NCBI RefSeq assembly: GCF_018613605.1
Contig: NZ_JAGGPU010000020.1
Span: 62,001 to 126,000 of the forward strand
DNA length: 64,000 nucleotides
DNA from: Pedobacter sp. ISL-64
Lineage (GTDB): Bacteria; Bacteroidota; Bacteroidia; Sphingobacteriales; Sphingobacteriaceae
Reading direction: 5' to 3'
Shown here: positions 53,539 through 62,701 of the stretch, one piece after another
Position numbering within the stretch: the stretch's first letter is position 1
Layout of the letters: the number at the start of each line of letters is the position of its first letter
Made by a program: the position numbers and the translations under genes
The notes under the pieces: model-generated
Told to the model about the DNA's origin: nothing
The model's database searches: none
The model's input: the letters and a program-made list of their open reading frames with translations, nothing else

Positions 53539-55209
53539 ATGAAAACATTTAAAAAAGCTTACCTCCTACTCTTTAGCTTAACCGCTTTCATCCATACGGT
53601 TAATGCGCAGTCTAAAGCCAACATCGAGGTTAATTTCGACAAGAATATAGCACCCATGAAACCCATTTGGGCCTGGTTTGGCTACGATGAGCCGAATTAC
53701 ACCTATATGAAAGATGGCCAGAAGTTATTGACCGAAATTTCTAAATTAAGTCCGGTTCCGGTATATGTACGTGCGCATAACCTGCTAACCTCTGGCGATG
53801 GTACTCCTGCTTTAAAATGGGGATCGACGAATGCCTATACTGAAGATGCCAAAGGTAATCCGGTTTACAACTGGAAAATTGTTGATCAGATTTTCGATAC
53901 TTACATAAAAAGAGGCATGAAACCTTTGGCTCAAATAGGCTTTATGCCTGAGGCACTTTCAACCAAACCTCAACCCTATCAACACAAATGGAAACCTGGC
54001 GCCCGATATGATGAAATTTTAACCGGCTGGGCCTATCCGCCAAAAGATTACAAAAAGTGGGGCAATTTGGTTTACGAATGGGTAAAACATTGTGTAGCAC
54101 GATATGGCAAGGCTGAGGTAGAAAGCTGGTACTGGGAAGTGTGGAACGAGCCGGATGGCGCTTATTGGAAAGGTACACAGGCCGAATTCTTTAAACTTTA
54201 CGATTACGCTGCCGATGGACTAAAACGCGCCTTACCTACTGCGAAAATTGGTGGTGCCAACGTAACAGGTGGCGGAACGAAGTACCTGGATGCCTTTATC
54301 AAACATTGTTTAAACGACACCAATTATGTAACAGGTAAAATTGGTTCTCCTTTAGATGCTGTTCTTTTTCATGCGAAAGGCTCACCAAGGGTGGTTAACG
54401 GAACCGTGGTGATGAATGTAAGGGCTCAGCTCCGCAATATTGATGGAAATTATAAGATCATCAGTAAATACCCTCAACTTAAAAATATCCCTGTAATTAT
54501 CGGCGAATCCGATCCTGAAGGCTGTGCAGCCTGTGGCATGAGTACCAATCCTGAAAATGCCTACCGAAACGGCACCATGTATTCGAGTTATACCGCAGCC
54601 TCTTTTGCCCGGCTTTACGAACTTACAGATAAATATAAAATCAACCTCTTGGGTGCTGTTACCTGGTCGTTCGAATTCGAAAACCAGCCTTGGTTTGCAG
54701 GTTTTCGCGATTTAGCTACCAATGGTGTTGATAAACCTGTGTTAAATGTATTCAGAATGTTTGGCCAGATGAAAGGGAACCGTGTTGAAGCCACAAGCAA
54801 TCGCATGTACAATTTAAATTCTATTTTGGATTCGAGCATCAGAAAACCGCAAACAGATATAGGTGTTTTAGCCACTAAAGCCGAGAAAACGGCCGCTGTT
54901 ATGTTGTGGAATTACCACGATGAGGATAAAACGGATTCGAAAGACGTTGTTTCCATCTTGTTGAATAAATTGCCTGCAAAAACAATAACCATAACCGAAT
55001 ATCGTATTGATGCTGATAACAGCAATTCTTATTCAGAATGGAAAAAAATGGGCTCCCCACAAAACCCGGATGCAAAACAGATTGCAGCATTAAAAAAATC
55101 CGGCCAGCTTAAAATGATTGGTAAACCCAGAAAATTTGACACCACAGGTGGTGCTTTTGAAATGGAATTAGCCAGACAAGGGGTGGCTTTATTGAAATTG
55201 GATTGGTAG
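53539..55209 (+). CDS. GH39-family glycoside hydrolase
   Basis: Secreted 556-residue enzyme. Signal peptide ending TVNAQ, then a TIM barrel with the acid/base Glu204 in YWEVWNEPDGAYW and the nucleophile Glu323 in PVIIGESDPEGC, and a C-terminal beta-sandwich. GH39 includes beta-xylosidases and alpha-L-iduronidases. An unusual feature is the CAACGM stretch right after the nucleophile. It is 191 bases after GH2, behind a strong palindrome and a repeat, so it might have its own promoter or rely on read-through. It is the last plus-strand gene of the locus. Confidence 0.88.
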   Translation: MKTFKKAYLLLFSLTAFIHTVNAQSKANIEVNFDKNIAPMKPIWAWFGYDEPNYTYMKDGQKLLTEISKLSPVPVYVRAHNLLTSGDGTPALKWGSTNAYTEDAKGNPVYNWKIVDQIFDTYIKRGMKPLAQIGFMPEALSTKPQPYQHKWKPGARYDEILTGWAYPPKDYKKWGNLVYEWVKHCVARYGKAEVESWYWEVWNEPDGAYWKGTQAEFFKLYDYAADGLKRALPTAKIGGANVTGGGTKYLDAFIKHCLNDTNYVTGKIGSPLDAVLFHAKGSPRVVNGTVVMNVRAQLRNIDGNYKIISKYPQLKNIPVIIGESDPEGCAACGMSTNPENAYRNGTMYSSYTAASFARLYELTDKYKINLLGAVTWSFEFENQPWFAGFRDLATNGVDKPVLNVFRMFGQMKGNRVEATSNRMYNLNSILDSSIRKPQTDIGVLATKAEKTAAVMLWNYHDEDKTDSKDVVSILLNKLPAKTITITEYRIDADNSNSYSEWKKMGSPQNPDAKQIAALKKSGQLKMIGKPRKFDTTGGAFEMELARQGVALLKLDW

Positions 55210-55228
55210 GGTTAACCACAATTCAAAG

Positions 55229-55300
55229 CGTCACCCTGAATTTAGTTCAGGATCTTAATAACATGAAAGATACTGACCTGTAGCAAAGCGGAAAGCTACG
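55229..55300. repeat. Dispersed repeat (CGTCACCCTGAATTTAGTTC), copy 2
   Basis: Same opening and the same TACTGACCTGTAGCAAAGCGGAAAGC middle as copy 1 at 53420-53517, but the closing arm is missing. It lies at the start of the convergent gap 55210-55608. Confidence 0.75.
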
Positions 55301-55397
55301 TAATAAATTTATTTCATTGTCTTAGTTGCATGATATGCACTGAAACAATCAGGATTTCATATGGGTTGGTGCGGCACCAATCGATAAAAAAGTCCCT

Positions 55398-55433
55398 GTG
55401 GTGTGTTTACAGACCACCTAAATATAATTTTTT
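55398..55433 (+). terminator. Possible terminator in the convergent gap
   Basis: GTGGT at 55398-55402 pairs with ACCAC at 55413-55417, with a few inner pairs, followed by AT-rich sequence and a run of T at 55428-55433. It lies about 190 bases after the GH39 stop codon. The stem is short. Confidence 0.35.
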
Positions 55434-55481
55434 CGTTTTGTGAGGACACAGACCGAGAATTAGGATTTTTACTACTCCGGT

Positions 55482-55597
55482 CGTCACCCTGAATTCATTT
55501 CAGGGCCTTAATAGCATGATGGATACTGACCTGTAGCGAAGCGGATATCGATTAAAAACTTGCGAAGTTCTCCCATTCAATGGTCTGGTAAACTTCG
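55482..55597. repeat. Dispersed repeat copy 3 and related palindrome
   Basis: Copy 3 of the CGTCACCCTGAATT repeat spans 55482-55550 (TTCATTTC instead of TTTAGTTC, middle GGATACTGACCTGTAGCGAAGCGG). Next to it CGAAGTT at 55563-55569 pairs with AACTTCG at 55591-55597. This is a relative of the strong palindrome at 53351-53398. It may separate transcription of the GH39 and GH28 genes. Confidence 0.7.
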
Positions 55598-55608
55598 GAA
55601 GTTTGCCG

Positions 55609-56862
55609 TTAAGGTTTAACTACCAAAGGCGCTCCGTTTACCATTACGTTCTCAATTTTAACATCCTGATACCTGTTTTTCAGAAAAGGTGTTTTTGTAG
55701 TTACTTCCAAATCTTTAAAAAGAAAACCAGATACCTTATCTTCAGGATTCCCATCCATTTCACCAAATTTTGTTGCTTCTACTTTAATGTTTGAGATCTT
55801 GATGTTTCTAATCGTACCAAATGGTTTTGCGGTACTGCCAGCCAAATCGAAAAACTGTTTCCAGGGGTTTAAGTCGATAATTGCGCCGCATTTTCCTGTA
55901 ATGTTTTCTACCGTAATATTTTCGTAAAGCTGAAAAGTATCTCCACGCATTTTCATTTTTAAAATCGGGCAGTTATTCTCTACCTTACAGTTTCGCATGG
56001 TAATATTACGTGCATGAATACACTCGCTTCCCATGGTTAAAGTAGCATGTGCTTCGCCAATGGTACAGTTTTCAATTAAAATATCTTCAACAATACCATT
56101 TTCTGGCAGTTTTTGTGCATCGGGTCCTTTACCACCTTTAATGCAAATAGCATCGTCATTTACAGAGATATAACAATTTCTGATCGTTACTTTTTTACAA
56201 AAATCAATGTCAATGCCATCAGTGCTTGGCGCTTTTACTGGCCGAAACGGCGAACGGATATCACAATTCTCAATTAATACATCATTAGATTGGTACAAAT
56301 GGGTGGTCCAGAATCCAGAATTACGCAATTTTACTCCCTTAATATTCACATTATTGCATCCCCAGATAAAAAGTAACCGCGGACGGCTTACTTCCAGGTT
56401 TGTAGATTCTCTTCCTAATTTCTTAAGCGAATCGCGATGTGCCCAAAATGTTTTCCAGAATTTAAGGCCATTTCCATCAATAGTTCCCGGACCTGAAATA
56501 CTAAAACCATCTACTTTTGTCGCATTAATTAATGCCGCAAAGTATTTAAGGCTCCTCCCTTCCATACGCGACGGAATAAAAGGGTAATCTTTTATGTTAT
56601 CAGATCCTTTAAGCACAGCACCTTCTTGTAACAACAGCTTCGTTTTAGGCTTAAAAAAGAGTGCTCCGCTAAGATAAACACCTTTAGGGATTACAATCGT
56701 TCCTCCTCCTTTTTGATAGGCTTTATCTATTACACTTTGAATGGCTTTGGTATTCAGTTTGGTGCTATCGGCACTGACCCCAAATTTTGTGATGACATAA
56801 TCTTGAGCCATGGCATTTATACCAATGGCGGTAAACAAAGCGAGTATAATGAGTTTTTTCAT
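55609..56862 (-). CDS. GH28-family polygalacturonase-like enzyme, divergent motifs
   Basis: Secreted right-handed beta-helix enzyme of 417 residues from ATG 56862 (an ATG at 56874 is also in frame). Signal peptide ending INAMAQ. Of the four GH28 motifs, the acidic ones are clear: STDGIDIDFC and SVNDDAICIKGG. The usual GHG is AHA (GEAHATLTMGSE), keeping the His, and the RIK motif reads KMKMRG. This divergence is seen in exo-acting or rhamnogalacturonan-active members. It is the promoter-distal gene of the minus-strand enzyme block, 62 bases after GH106. Confidence 0.85.
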   Translation of the reverse strand: MKKLIILALFTAIGINAMAQDYVITKFGVSADSTKLNTKAIQSVIDKAYQKGGGTIVIPKGVYLSGALFFKPKTKLLLQEGAVLKGSDNIKDYPFIPSRMEGRSLKYFAALINATKVDGFSISGPGTIDGNGLKFWKTFWAHRDSLKKLGRESTNLEVSRPRLLFIWGCNNVNIKGVKLRNSGFWTTHLYQSNDVLIENCDIRSPFRPVKAPSTDGIDIDFCKKVTIRNCYISVNDDAICIKGGKGPDAQKLPENGIVEDILIENCTIGEAHATLTMGSECIHARNITMRNCKVENNCPILKMKMRGDTFQLYENITVENITGKCGAIIDLNPWKQFFDLAGSTAKPFGTIRNIKISNIKVEATKFGEMDGNPEDKVSGFLFKDLEVTTKTPFLKNRYQDVKIENVMVNGAPLVVKP

Positions 56863-56924
56863 GATAAAATGCATATTGATTTGTACAAAGCAAGATTTGC
56901 GCCTGCGGGAATAACAGTATATGA

Positions 56925-59696
56925 TTAGTTAAAAGCTGTGATGCTTACCGGTCCAATCAATCCCGATGGCATTACGTTCCAGTTTGATGCATCAAAATCC
57001 TTATAATTAATATTTACGAAATTGATCTCGTGGTAGTTCCGCCACTGGATTTTTTTGATATCCATATCACGGATTCGGTTCGCCATCAGGTTAACCACTT
57101 CAATTTTAATGGTATTAGACCCTGCTTTTAAATATTTGCCAACACGGGCCTGAAAAGGGATACTCCATAAAATGCCCACTTCCTGACCATTGATCCACAC
57201 CCTGGCACTTTCATCTACCTGGTTCAAGTTTAAAACATATTCTTTGGCTGTTTTCGAACTCAGATTAAAACTCGAGGTGTAAACACCAGTGCCAGAAAAG
57301 GCCTGTAATTTAGGATCGTTTAAAGTAGTCCAGCTTACCGGTTTAGCTAACTGCTGATCTGCAGGAAGCTCCGGTCCACCTTCGGTAAAATGTAATTTCC
57401 ATGGTTGGTTAAGGTTAATCGTACTGGCAGCTTTATTTAAATAAACCCAGGGCGTATTGATTGTTCCATTATGCTCAACTTTTAAAAACAAACTTTCTCC
57501 CGATTTAAGCTGTACGCGAACCTTTTTATCGCGTAACGTAGCTAACCCCTCGTTTGAACTTTGTGGATCCATGATTAAAACCTGGCCGGTTTCATTTAAA
57601 GAAAGTTCGGTGTCGATATCTTTAGCAGTATGGTTAACCAAATAATAGTATTTGCCGGTTGTTGTTTTCCTCCTGATAAATTGAAGGCCCGAATCGGTCA
57701 AAGTTTCTCTATTAATGGCTACCGAACTTAATGCTTTTTGCACATCATCAGCAAGCAAGATTAGCCCTGCGCCAACTTTAAACTGTTTAATACCACCTGC
57801 GCCATCCGTAAAAATCAATTTAGTCAAGCTAGCTTTTAGCTGTGCTCTGCGGGCTTCCAGATCGTTTAAACCTGGAACATCTTTAGGTAGTGCCTGAAAA
57901 ATGACTTTTGCTCCGCTGCTGGCCAGTTTTATCATTTGATCTAACGTTTCCGGGCTCATCATTTCACATTGCGGAACAATTAACACCTGATATGGCGCAG
58001 CGGCCGCGTTAGTACTAATCAATGTTTTGTTAACCGTTGATTGCTTTAACAATCGATCAGATGCAAAATCAAAAGAATAACCTGATTTAGAAAGTTCTTT
58101 TGATAGTTTATAAAAGGCTGTTGGGTGTAACCATTCATCAACATCATGTACTTTTAAGGCCATATCTAAACCTTTAGCCTTGTTCCATACATCATATATT
58201 GGCCAATAGATCAAAAGTTCGTTGTCGGGTTTTCCTGATTGAAGAATGGACTGACAACGGGCTATATAATTGTTCAAACCCTGCGCTTGTGGCCATAAAC
58301 TGTTGTTCGGATTCATTTCTACCGAAGCATAAAACAACCATCCCGGCCAAGGGGCATTTGCAGGTGAATTGGTGGTTCCATGATAAAAAATATGGTTTAT
58401 TCCTGCCAGAAACAATTGTTCTGCTTCTGGTTTACACTGCGAAAATGATGTTTTAAAATGCTCGGTTAGCCAGGTAAACGTTTCGGAAGACGCCAGTTTT
58501 TTGCCTCCTGTGTGTGCTGCAGATGATGCAAATTTGCTCATTATCGGATCGGGATCTACGTTGCGGATATCTCCAGCATCACGCCTAAGACCTGGAATTG
58601 GGAAGTAACTTGAACCAAAGGTTTCCGTTTCAGGAATATCAACTGCTCCATAAAGATCGAGCAGATTTCCTGGAGAACCATGCGACTGGTTTTTGGTCAC
58701 CGATTTAAGCTGATGCGCCCAATTGGTCCAGTTTTGCGTAAAATTATGGAGCAAAAGTTCATCCATGGTTTCGCGGTAATCAGATTTTAAACGGGCAATA
58801 TCTGCATTTGTGGAATCCTTACCGGTTAATTCTTTAATATGAGTGGACAGATCGTAGCCCCTGTTTTTCTTAAATTCCTGAAAGAAAGTTGGCGTCCATG
58901 TTGCACCATAAACTTCATAACTATCGTTAAAAAACGACCGAACACCTTGGGGTTTACCTCCAAAAGCATCCGAAAATCTTTTCAGGTAAACATCAACAGC
59001 ATTTTTATCGAGGTGATCTAAAGTAAAACCTTCGCCGCCAGGTGCTGCACGTTTAACCATTTGTCTGGTTTTACCTGCAAAAGCAGCATAAATATCCCAA
59101 CTCCCACCACCAGGCGACCAATTTAAAGTTCCATCAGCCTCAACTTTAGAAAGCAGATTGAGCACCTCACCATTATTACCATATGCGGTTAAAGCCTGTA
59201 ACTGCGCGAAATCCTGTTTCGCTTCTTTAACTTTAATGGTTTCGGTTAACTTCTCCCCCGCCTTGAGTTTATATTGTTGGGTAATCAGTTTGGTAGCAGC
59301 GTTTTCGAGCTTAATCTGCGGACCGCCAAATGGCCAGCCCGTACCAGTATTCATATCAACACCCAAGCCTAAAGTATTGGCTTTATTAACCGTATGGTGC
59401 AATATATTCACCCACTCTGGCGATAAAAACTGTAAATATTGCTTTTCAAAACCCTTGGCACCATAAATTGGTGTAATTTCTACACCGCCAAGACCAGCAT
59501 CTGCGTATTTCTTTAAAACCAGGTTCAAGTTCTGTTCGTCTACAGCATTTCCCATCCACCACCAACGTGTCCAGGGTTTCATTTGCTTTTCGATAACAGG
59601 CCAACTGTTGGTGTTTTTTACAGGCTTTTGTGCTTTAGCCAAACTAAAAATTAATGCACTAAGTAGCAGAACAGAAAAGAATCTATGTAATTGCAT
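56925..59696 (-). CDS. GH106-family alpha-L-rhamnosidase
   Basis: Secreted 923-residue enzyme (signal peptide ending LAKAQ). The N-terminal PWTRWWWMGNAVDEQNLN and GLGGVEITPIYG, the GLGVDMNTGTGWPFGGP motif, and the C-terminal galactose-binding-like module (ESARVWINGQEVGILWSIPF) are typical of GH106. It removes terminal alpha-L-rhamnose, for instance from rhamnogalacturonan. The L-rhamnose mutarotase gene ends four bases upstream of its start, which strongly supports rhamnose as the product. Confidence 0.93.
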   Translation of the reverse strand: MQLHRFFSVLLLSALIFSLAKAQKPVKNTNSWPVIEKQMKPWTRWWWMGNAVDEQNLNLVLKKYADAGLGGVEITPIYGAKGFEKQYLQFLSPEWVNILHHTVNKANTLGLGVDMNTGTGWPFGGPQIKLENAATKLITQQYKLKAGEKLTETIKVKEAKQDFAQLQALTAYGNNGEVLNLLSKVEADGTLNWSPGGGSWDIYAAFAGKTRQMVKRAAPGGEGFTLDHLDKNAVDVYLKRFSDAFGGKPQGVRSFFNDSYEVYGATWTPTFFQEFKKNRGYDLSTHIKELTGKDSTNADIARLKSDYRETMDELLLHNFTQNWTNWAHQLKSVTKNQSHGSPGNLLDLYGAVDIPETETFGSSYFPIPGLRRDAGDIRNVDPDPIMSKFASSAAHTGGKKLASSETFTWLTEHFKTSFSQCKPEAEQLFLAGINHIFYHGTTNSPANAPWPGWLFYASVEMNPNNSLWPQAQGLNNYIARCQSILQSGKPDNELLIYWPIYDVWNKAKGLDMALKVHDVDEWLHPTAFYKLSKELSKSGYSFDFASDRLLKQSTVNKTLISTNAAAAPYQVLIVPQCEMMSPETLDQMIKLASSGAKVIFQALPKDVPGLNDLEARRAQLKASLTKLIFTDGAGGIKQFKVGAGLILLADDVQKALSSVAINRETLTDSGLQFIRRKTTTGKYYYLVNHTAKDIDTELSLNETGQVLIMDPQSSNEGLATLRDKKVRVQLKSGESLFLKVEHNGTINTPWVYLNKAASTINLNQPWKLHFTEGGPELPADQQLAKPVSWTTLNDPKLQAFSGTGVYTSSFNLSSKTAKEYVLNLNQVDESARVWINGQEVGILWSIPFQARVGKYLKAGSNTIKIEVVNLMANRIRDMDIKKIQWRNYHEINFVNINYKDFDASNWNVMPSGLIGPVSITAFN

Positions 59697-59700
59697 ATTT

Positions 59701-60009
59701 TTAATCTAAATGGAATACCATTTCTAAAGGAAATGTTTTTGGTGAATTATCGGCATTGGTTTCCATAATATCGGCCATGTATGCCCACCATTTTTGCACA
59801 ATCTGGGTACTGCCTAAATCTTGCGAGGAATTTCCATTTTGTTGCTGCACGGCAAAAAGTGTATTGGTTTCTTCATCTAAAAAGATAGAATAATCGCTGA
59901 TCCCATTTTCTTTTAACAAAGTAGATAACGCTGGCCAGATCTCATCATGGCGTTTTTTATATTCTGTTTCAAAACCTGGTTTAAGTTTCATTTTGAATGC
60001 AATTTTCAT
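59701..60009 (-). CDS. rhaM: L-rhamnose mutarotase
   Basis: A 102-residue cytoplasmic dimeric alpha+beta-barrel enzyme that interconverts the anomers of L-rhamnose. Features: the N-terminal FKMKLKPGFETEYKKRHDEIWPAL with the active-site His, YSIFLDEETNTLFAV and the WWAYMADIMETN stretch. It feeds rhamnose released by GH106 into rhamnose catabolism; the isomerase and kinase genes are not in the window. It is placed between GH106 and GH31 on the same strand. Confidence 0.95.
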   Translation of the reverse strand: MKIAFKMKLKPGFETEYKKRHDEIWPALSTLLKENGISDYSIFLDEETNTLFAVQQQNGNSSQDLGSTQIVQKWWAYMADIMETNADNSPKTFPLEMVFHLD

Positions 60010-60062
60010 GTTTTCAATTTATTTTAAGGATTTTATCAAGTTAAAACCATTTTATTTCTTCC

Positions 60063-60084
60063 ATGGTCCGCCCCCACGGACCAT
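60063..60084. terminator. Hairpin between rhaM and GH31
   Basis: ATGGTCCG at 60063-60070 pairs with CGGACCAT at 60077-60084 over 8 bases with loop CCCCCA. It lies in the 236-base gap between the GH31 gene and the mutarotase gene. No T-run follows on the minus strand, so its effect on the enzyme operon is uncertain. Confidence 0.4.
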
Positions 60085-60114
60085 TTATTAATTAAATCAT
60101 TCAGTTTAAAAGGT

Positions 60115-60198
60115 CGTCATTCCCGCGCAGGCGGGAATCTTAATGCGACCTCCAAGCCTATCAAGGCATTACGATTCCCAATCAAGTTGGGAATGACG
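60115..60198. repeat. Extragenic palindrome (CGTCATTCCCGCGCAGG type)
   Basis: CGTCATTCCCGCGCAGGCGGG at 60115 folds back on GATTCCCAATCAAGTTGGG and AATGACG ending at 60198. The same family is present at 8904-8971. No coding potential. Confidence 0.8.
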
Positions 60199-60245
60199 AA
60201 AGCGCCTGATGCATCCGCCGTGACCCATGTCCTCACTAACCACCA

Positions 60246-62699
60246 TTAATTCACCACAAAACTTAAATCAGCACTGTTATCTCCGGTTGATTTGATCCAA
60301 AGTATTTTATTTTTTATATCATAAAACCAGCCTTCAGTTTTATCCAATTGATCAGGTGTTTTTAAAACTTTTAATTTAATACCATTTTCTGAAACAACAC
60401 CAGGATCTGCTTTTCCCATCCAATGTATTTTAGCCAGGTATTTATGCTGAATTGGCTTAAAACTACCTGTTGGTTTAACCACTTTCAGTGTTAAATCCGA
60501 TGCTGTTAATGAGGAAGTAATCTTGGTTAAAGCAAAGTTCCCTGTTTTGTATGCAGCGCTTAAATTGTCGTCTTCGTACATATCATATTCAGATGCTCCA
60601 TAAGGAAAAACATCCAGGGTAATCACATCAACTGGTTTTTCACCACTGTAGGCCATTTCTGGCTGCATCGGAATAATGCTTCCCGCCTTAACAAACAAAG
60701 GAATGGTATCTAAAGGCGCTACTATATGATGATAACTTTTGCCTTCGTATTTTTCGTTTGTCCAATAGTTAAACCAGGTACCTTCTGGTAAATAAACCGA
60801 ACGGGTAATGGCGCCTTTGGTGGTTACCGGGGCAACCATTAAATTGTCGCCAAACATATACTGATCACCAATTTCGTACACATTTTCATCATCCTGATGG
60901 TTGAGTACCAAAGCCCTCATCATTGGCAAACCTGTTTCGTATTGCTGACGCATACTAGTATACATATAAGGGAATAAACGGTAACGCAACAGATCGTATT
61001 TTTTGAAATTACGCAAAGCATCTTCACCATATTTCCAGGGTTCTTTATAACCGGGGTGATCCACCCCAAAAACAAGTGCAATCGGGCTGAACATCCCAAA
61101 CTGCACCCAACGGATATACAGCTCCGGATCGGCCTGATGTTCGAAACCGCCCATACAATGCGCCCAGGAACCTACACCTGATAAGCCCACATTTAGGCCA
61201 GCCTTAATTACCGGAGCAAAATATTGCCATTCACTAGGCCAATCGCCTGCAAAAATATACGGATAACGTTGAATGCCCGAATAACCTTCTCGGGTTTGAT
61301 TTAATCCCCTAAAACCATTAAACTTTTCGAACTCCAAAAACGGTGCTTTGGCATAGGCTATTGGAAAAAGATTGTGCAAGCGTTCTGCATCTTTTCCTGT
61401 TGGACCAACCTTCTCACTTTCGTTGGCTAAAGATCCAAACGCACTGCCTTCATCCGTTTTCAGAAATTTTGCGCCTAATTTTGCTACGCGCATTACGCCG
61501 TTATCCCACCACCACTGTGTAGCTTTTTCATCGAAAAAGTTAACAAATTCGCCGGGTTTACCATTTTCGGGATAAGTATAACCCTGTGCTCTGGCCTGAT
61601 CCAATAAGTTTAACTTTTTGGCATTATCAAACCGTGGACGAAGGTGAAGCCCAACCATTTTATAATTCATGGCGTAAAGGCTATCGAACATCGACTTTGG
61701 ATCTTTAAAGGTTTCTCTCCATTCGAAAGAAGTTGCACCTTTACCTCCATTTTCGCCGAATAAACGCCAGGTAGAATCTAACCAAAGTAGATCAACCGGA
61801 ATACCTAACGACCGGTATTTTTTGGCCAGCTCAACCACATAATGATCGGAAGTTTGTGCCTCATGACCCCATGTACCTCCGCTATATGTACCGGCATGTA
61901 AGCCTAAAGCAAACTGCGGCAACATCGGCGATTTGCCTGTAATACTGGTATAATGATCTAAAATAGCCGGAAAAGTTGGCCCATATATGAAATAGTAATC
62001 CAATTCTCCATCAGCGGCTTTAAAACTATACTGATCTTTTTTAGAAGCGCCCATATCCCATTCGGTAGCAAAAGAATTATGCAGGAAAATACCATAACCT
62101 TTTGTACTCATAAAAAACGGAACCGGACAATAATTCGCTTCCAATATATTGTAAGCACCGATGGCGTGCGGCAAACCTTTACCACGTCCAACATTTAAAG
62201 TTACTTTTTTAAAGCGGCGGTCCATAAAATCCATGCGCTCGCCAAAACCAAAGAAATGTTCATCGGCCTGCAGTTTTTTAGTTACCCCAACCTGCGTATT
62301 TTCTTTATTTACTGATCCATTGACTTCGCTGCTCAGCAATTTACCCTTGACATCAAAAACATCAATCCTGATTGGGGTTTTGTATAATTTAATCACCAAT
62401 TTTGAGGTGGCAAGCAAGAAATGATCTTTTTTATCCGAAACTTTAACCGCTACATTAGCCCAGTTGTAATTAATCACCATCAGGTTTTCGTTGACTTCGA
62501 ATTTTCCGTTCCAACTGGTTCTGATCCTGAAGATTTCTGGCGTACAGAACTCCAATTTCACTTCTCCCCCTATGGTTAAAAATGAAATGGTATTGCCCGT
62601 TTTCTTAAAACCAGATTTATAATCGCCAATGTTTTGTGCCCTGGCGATGGCAAGTATAAAAACTAAGGATAGGACAAAAGCTAAAAGTTTCTTCATCAT
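60246..62699 (-). CDS. GH31-family alpha-glycosidase (alpha-xylosidase/glucosidase type)
   Basis: Secreted 817-residue enzyme (signal peptide ending AIARAQ). N-terminal beta-sandwich, TIM barrel with LLWLDSTWR, the nucleophile Asp416 in KFLKTDEGSAFG and the acid/base Asp486 in IFAGDWPSEW, then C-terminal beta-domains (VFPYGASEYDMYEDD, typical of DUF5110). The substrate may be alpha-xylose, alpha-glucose or alpha-galactose. The GH115 stop codon is two bases upstream of its start, so both are in one transcript. Confidence 0.9.
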   Translation of the reverse strand: MMKKLLAFVLSLVFILAIARAQNIGDYKSGFKKTGNTISFLTIGGEVKLEFCTPEIFRIRTSWNGKFEVNENLMVINYNWANVAVKVSDKKDHFLLATSKLVIKLYKTPIRIDVFDVKGKLLSSEVNGSVNKENTQVGVTKKLQADEHFFGFGERMDFMDRRFKKVTLNVGRGKGLPHAIGAYNILEANYCPVPFFMSTKGYGIFLHNSFATEWDMGASKKDQYSFKAADGELDYYFIYGPTFPAILDHYTSITGKSPMLPQFALGLHAGTYSGGTWGHEAQTSDHYVVELAKKYRSLGIPVDLLWLDSTWRLFGENGGKGATSFEWRETFKDPKSMFDSLYAMNYKMVGLHLRPRFDNAKKLNLLDQARAQGYTYPENGKPGEFVNFFDEKATQWWWDNGVMRVAKLGAKFLKTDEGSAFGSLANESEKVGPTGKDAERLHNLFPIAYAKAPFLEFEKFNGFRGLNQTREGYSGIQRYPYIFAGDWPSEWQYFAPVIKAGLNVGLSGVGSWAHCMGGFEHQADPELYIRWVQFGMFSPIALVFGVDHPGYKEPWKYGEDALRNFKKYDLLRYRLFPYMYTSMRQQYETGLPMMRALVLNHQDDENVYEIGDQYMFGDNLMVAPVTTKGAITRSVYLPEGTWFNYWTNEKYEGKSYHHIVAPLDTIPLFVKAGSIIPMQPEMAYSGEKPVDVITLDVFPYGASEYDMYEDDNLSAAYKTGNFALTKITSSLTASDLTLKVVKPTGSFKPIQHKYLAKIHWMGKADPGVVSENGIKLKVLKTPDQLDKTEGWFYDIKNKILWIKSTGDNSADLSFVVN

Positions 62700-62701
62700 A
62701 T

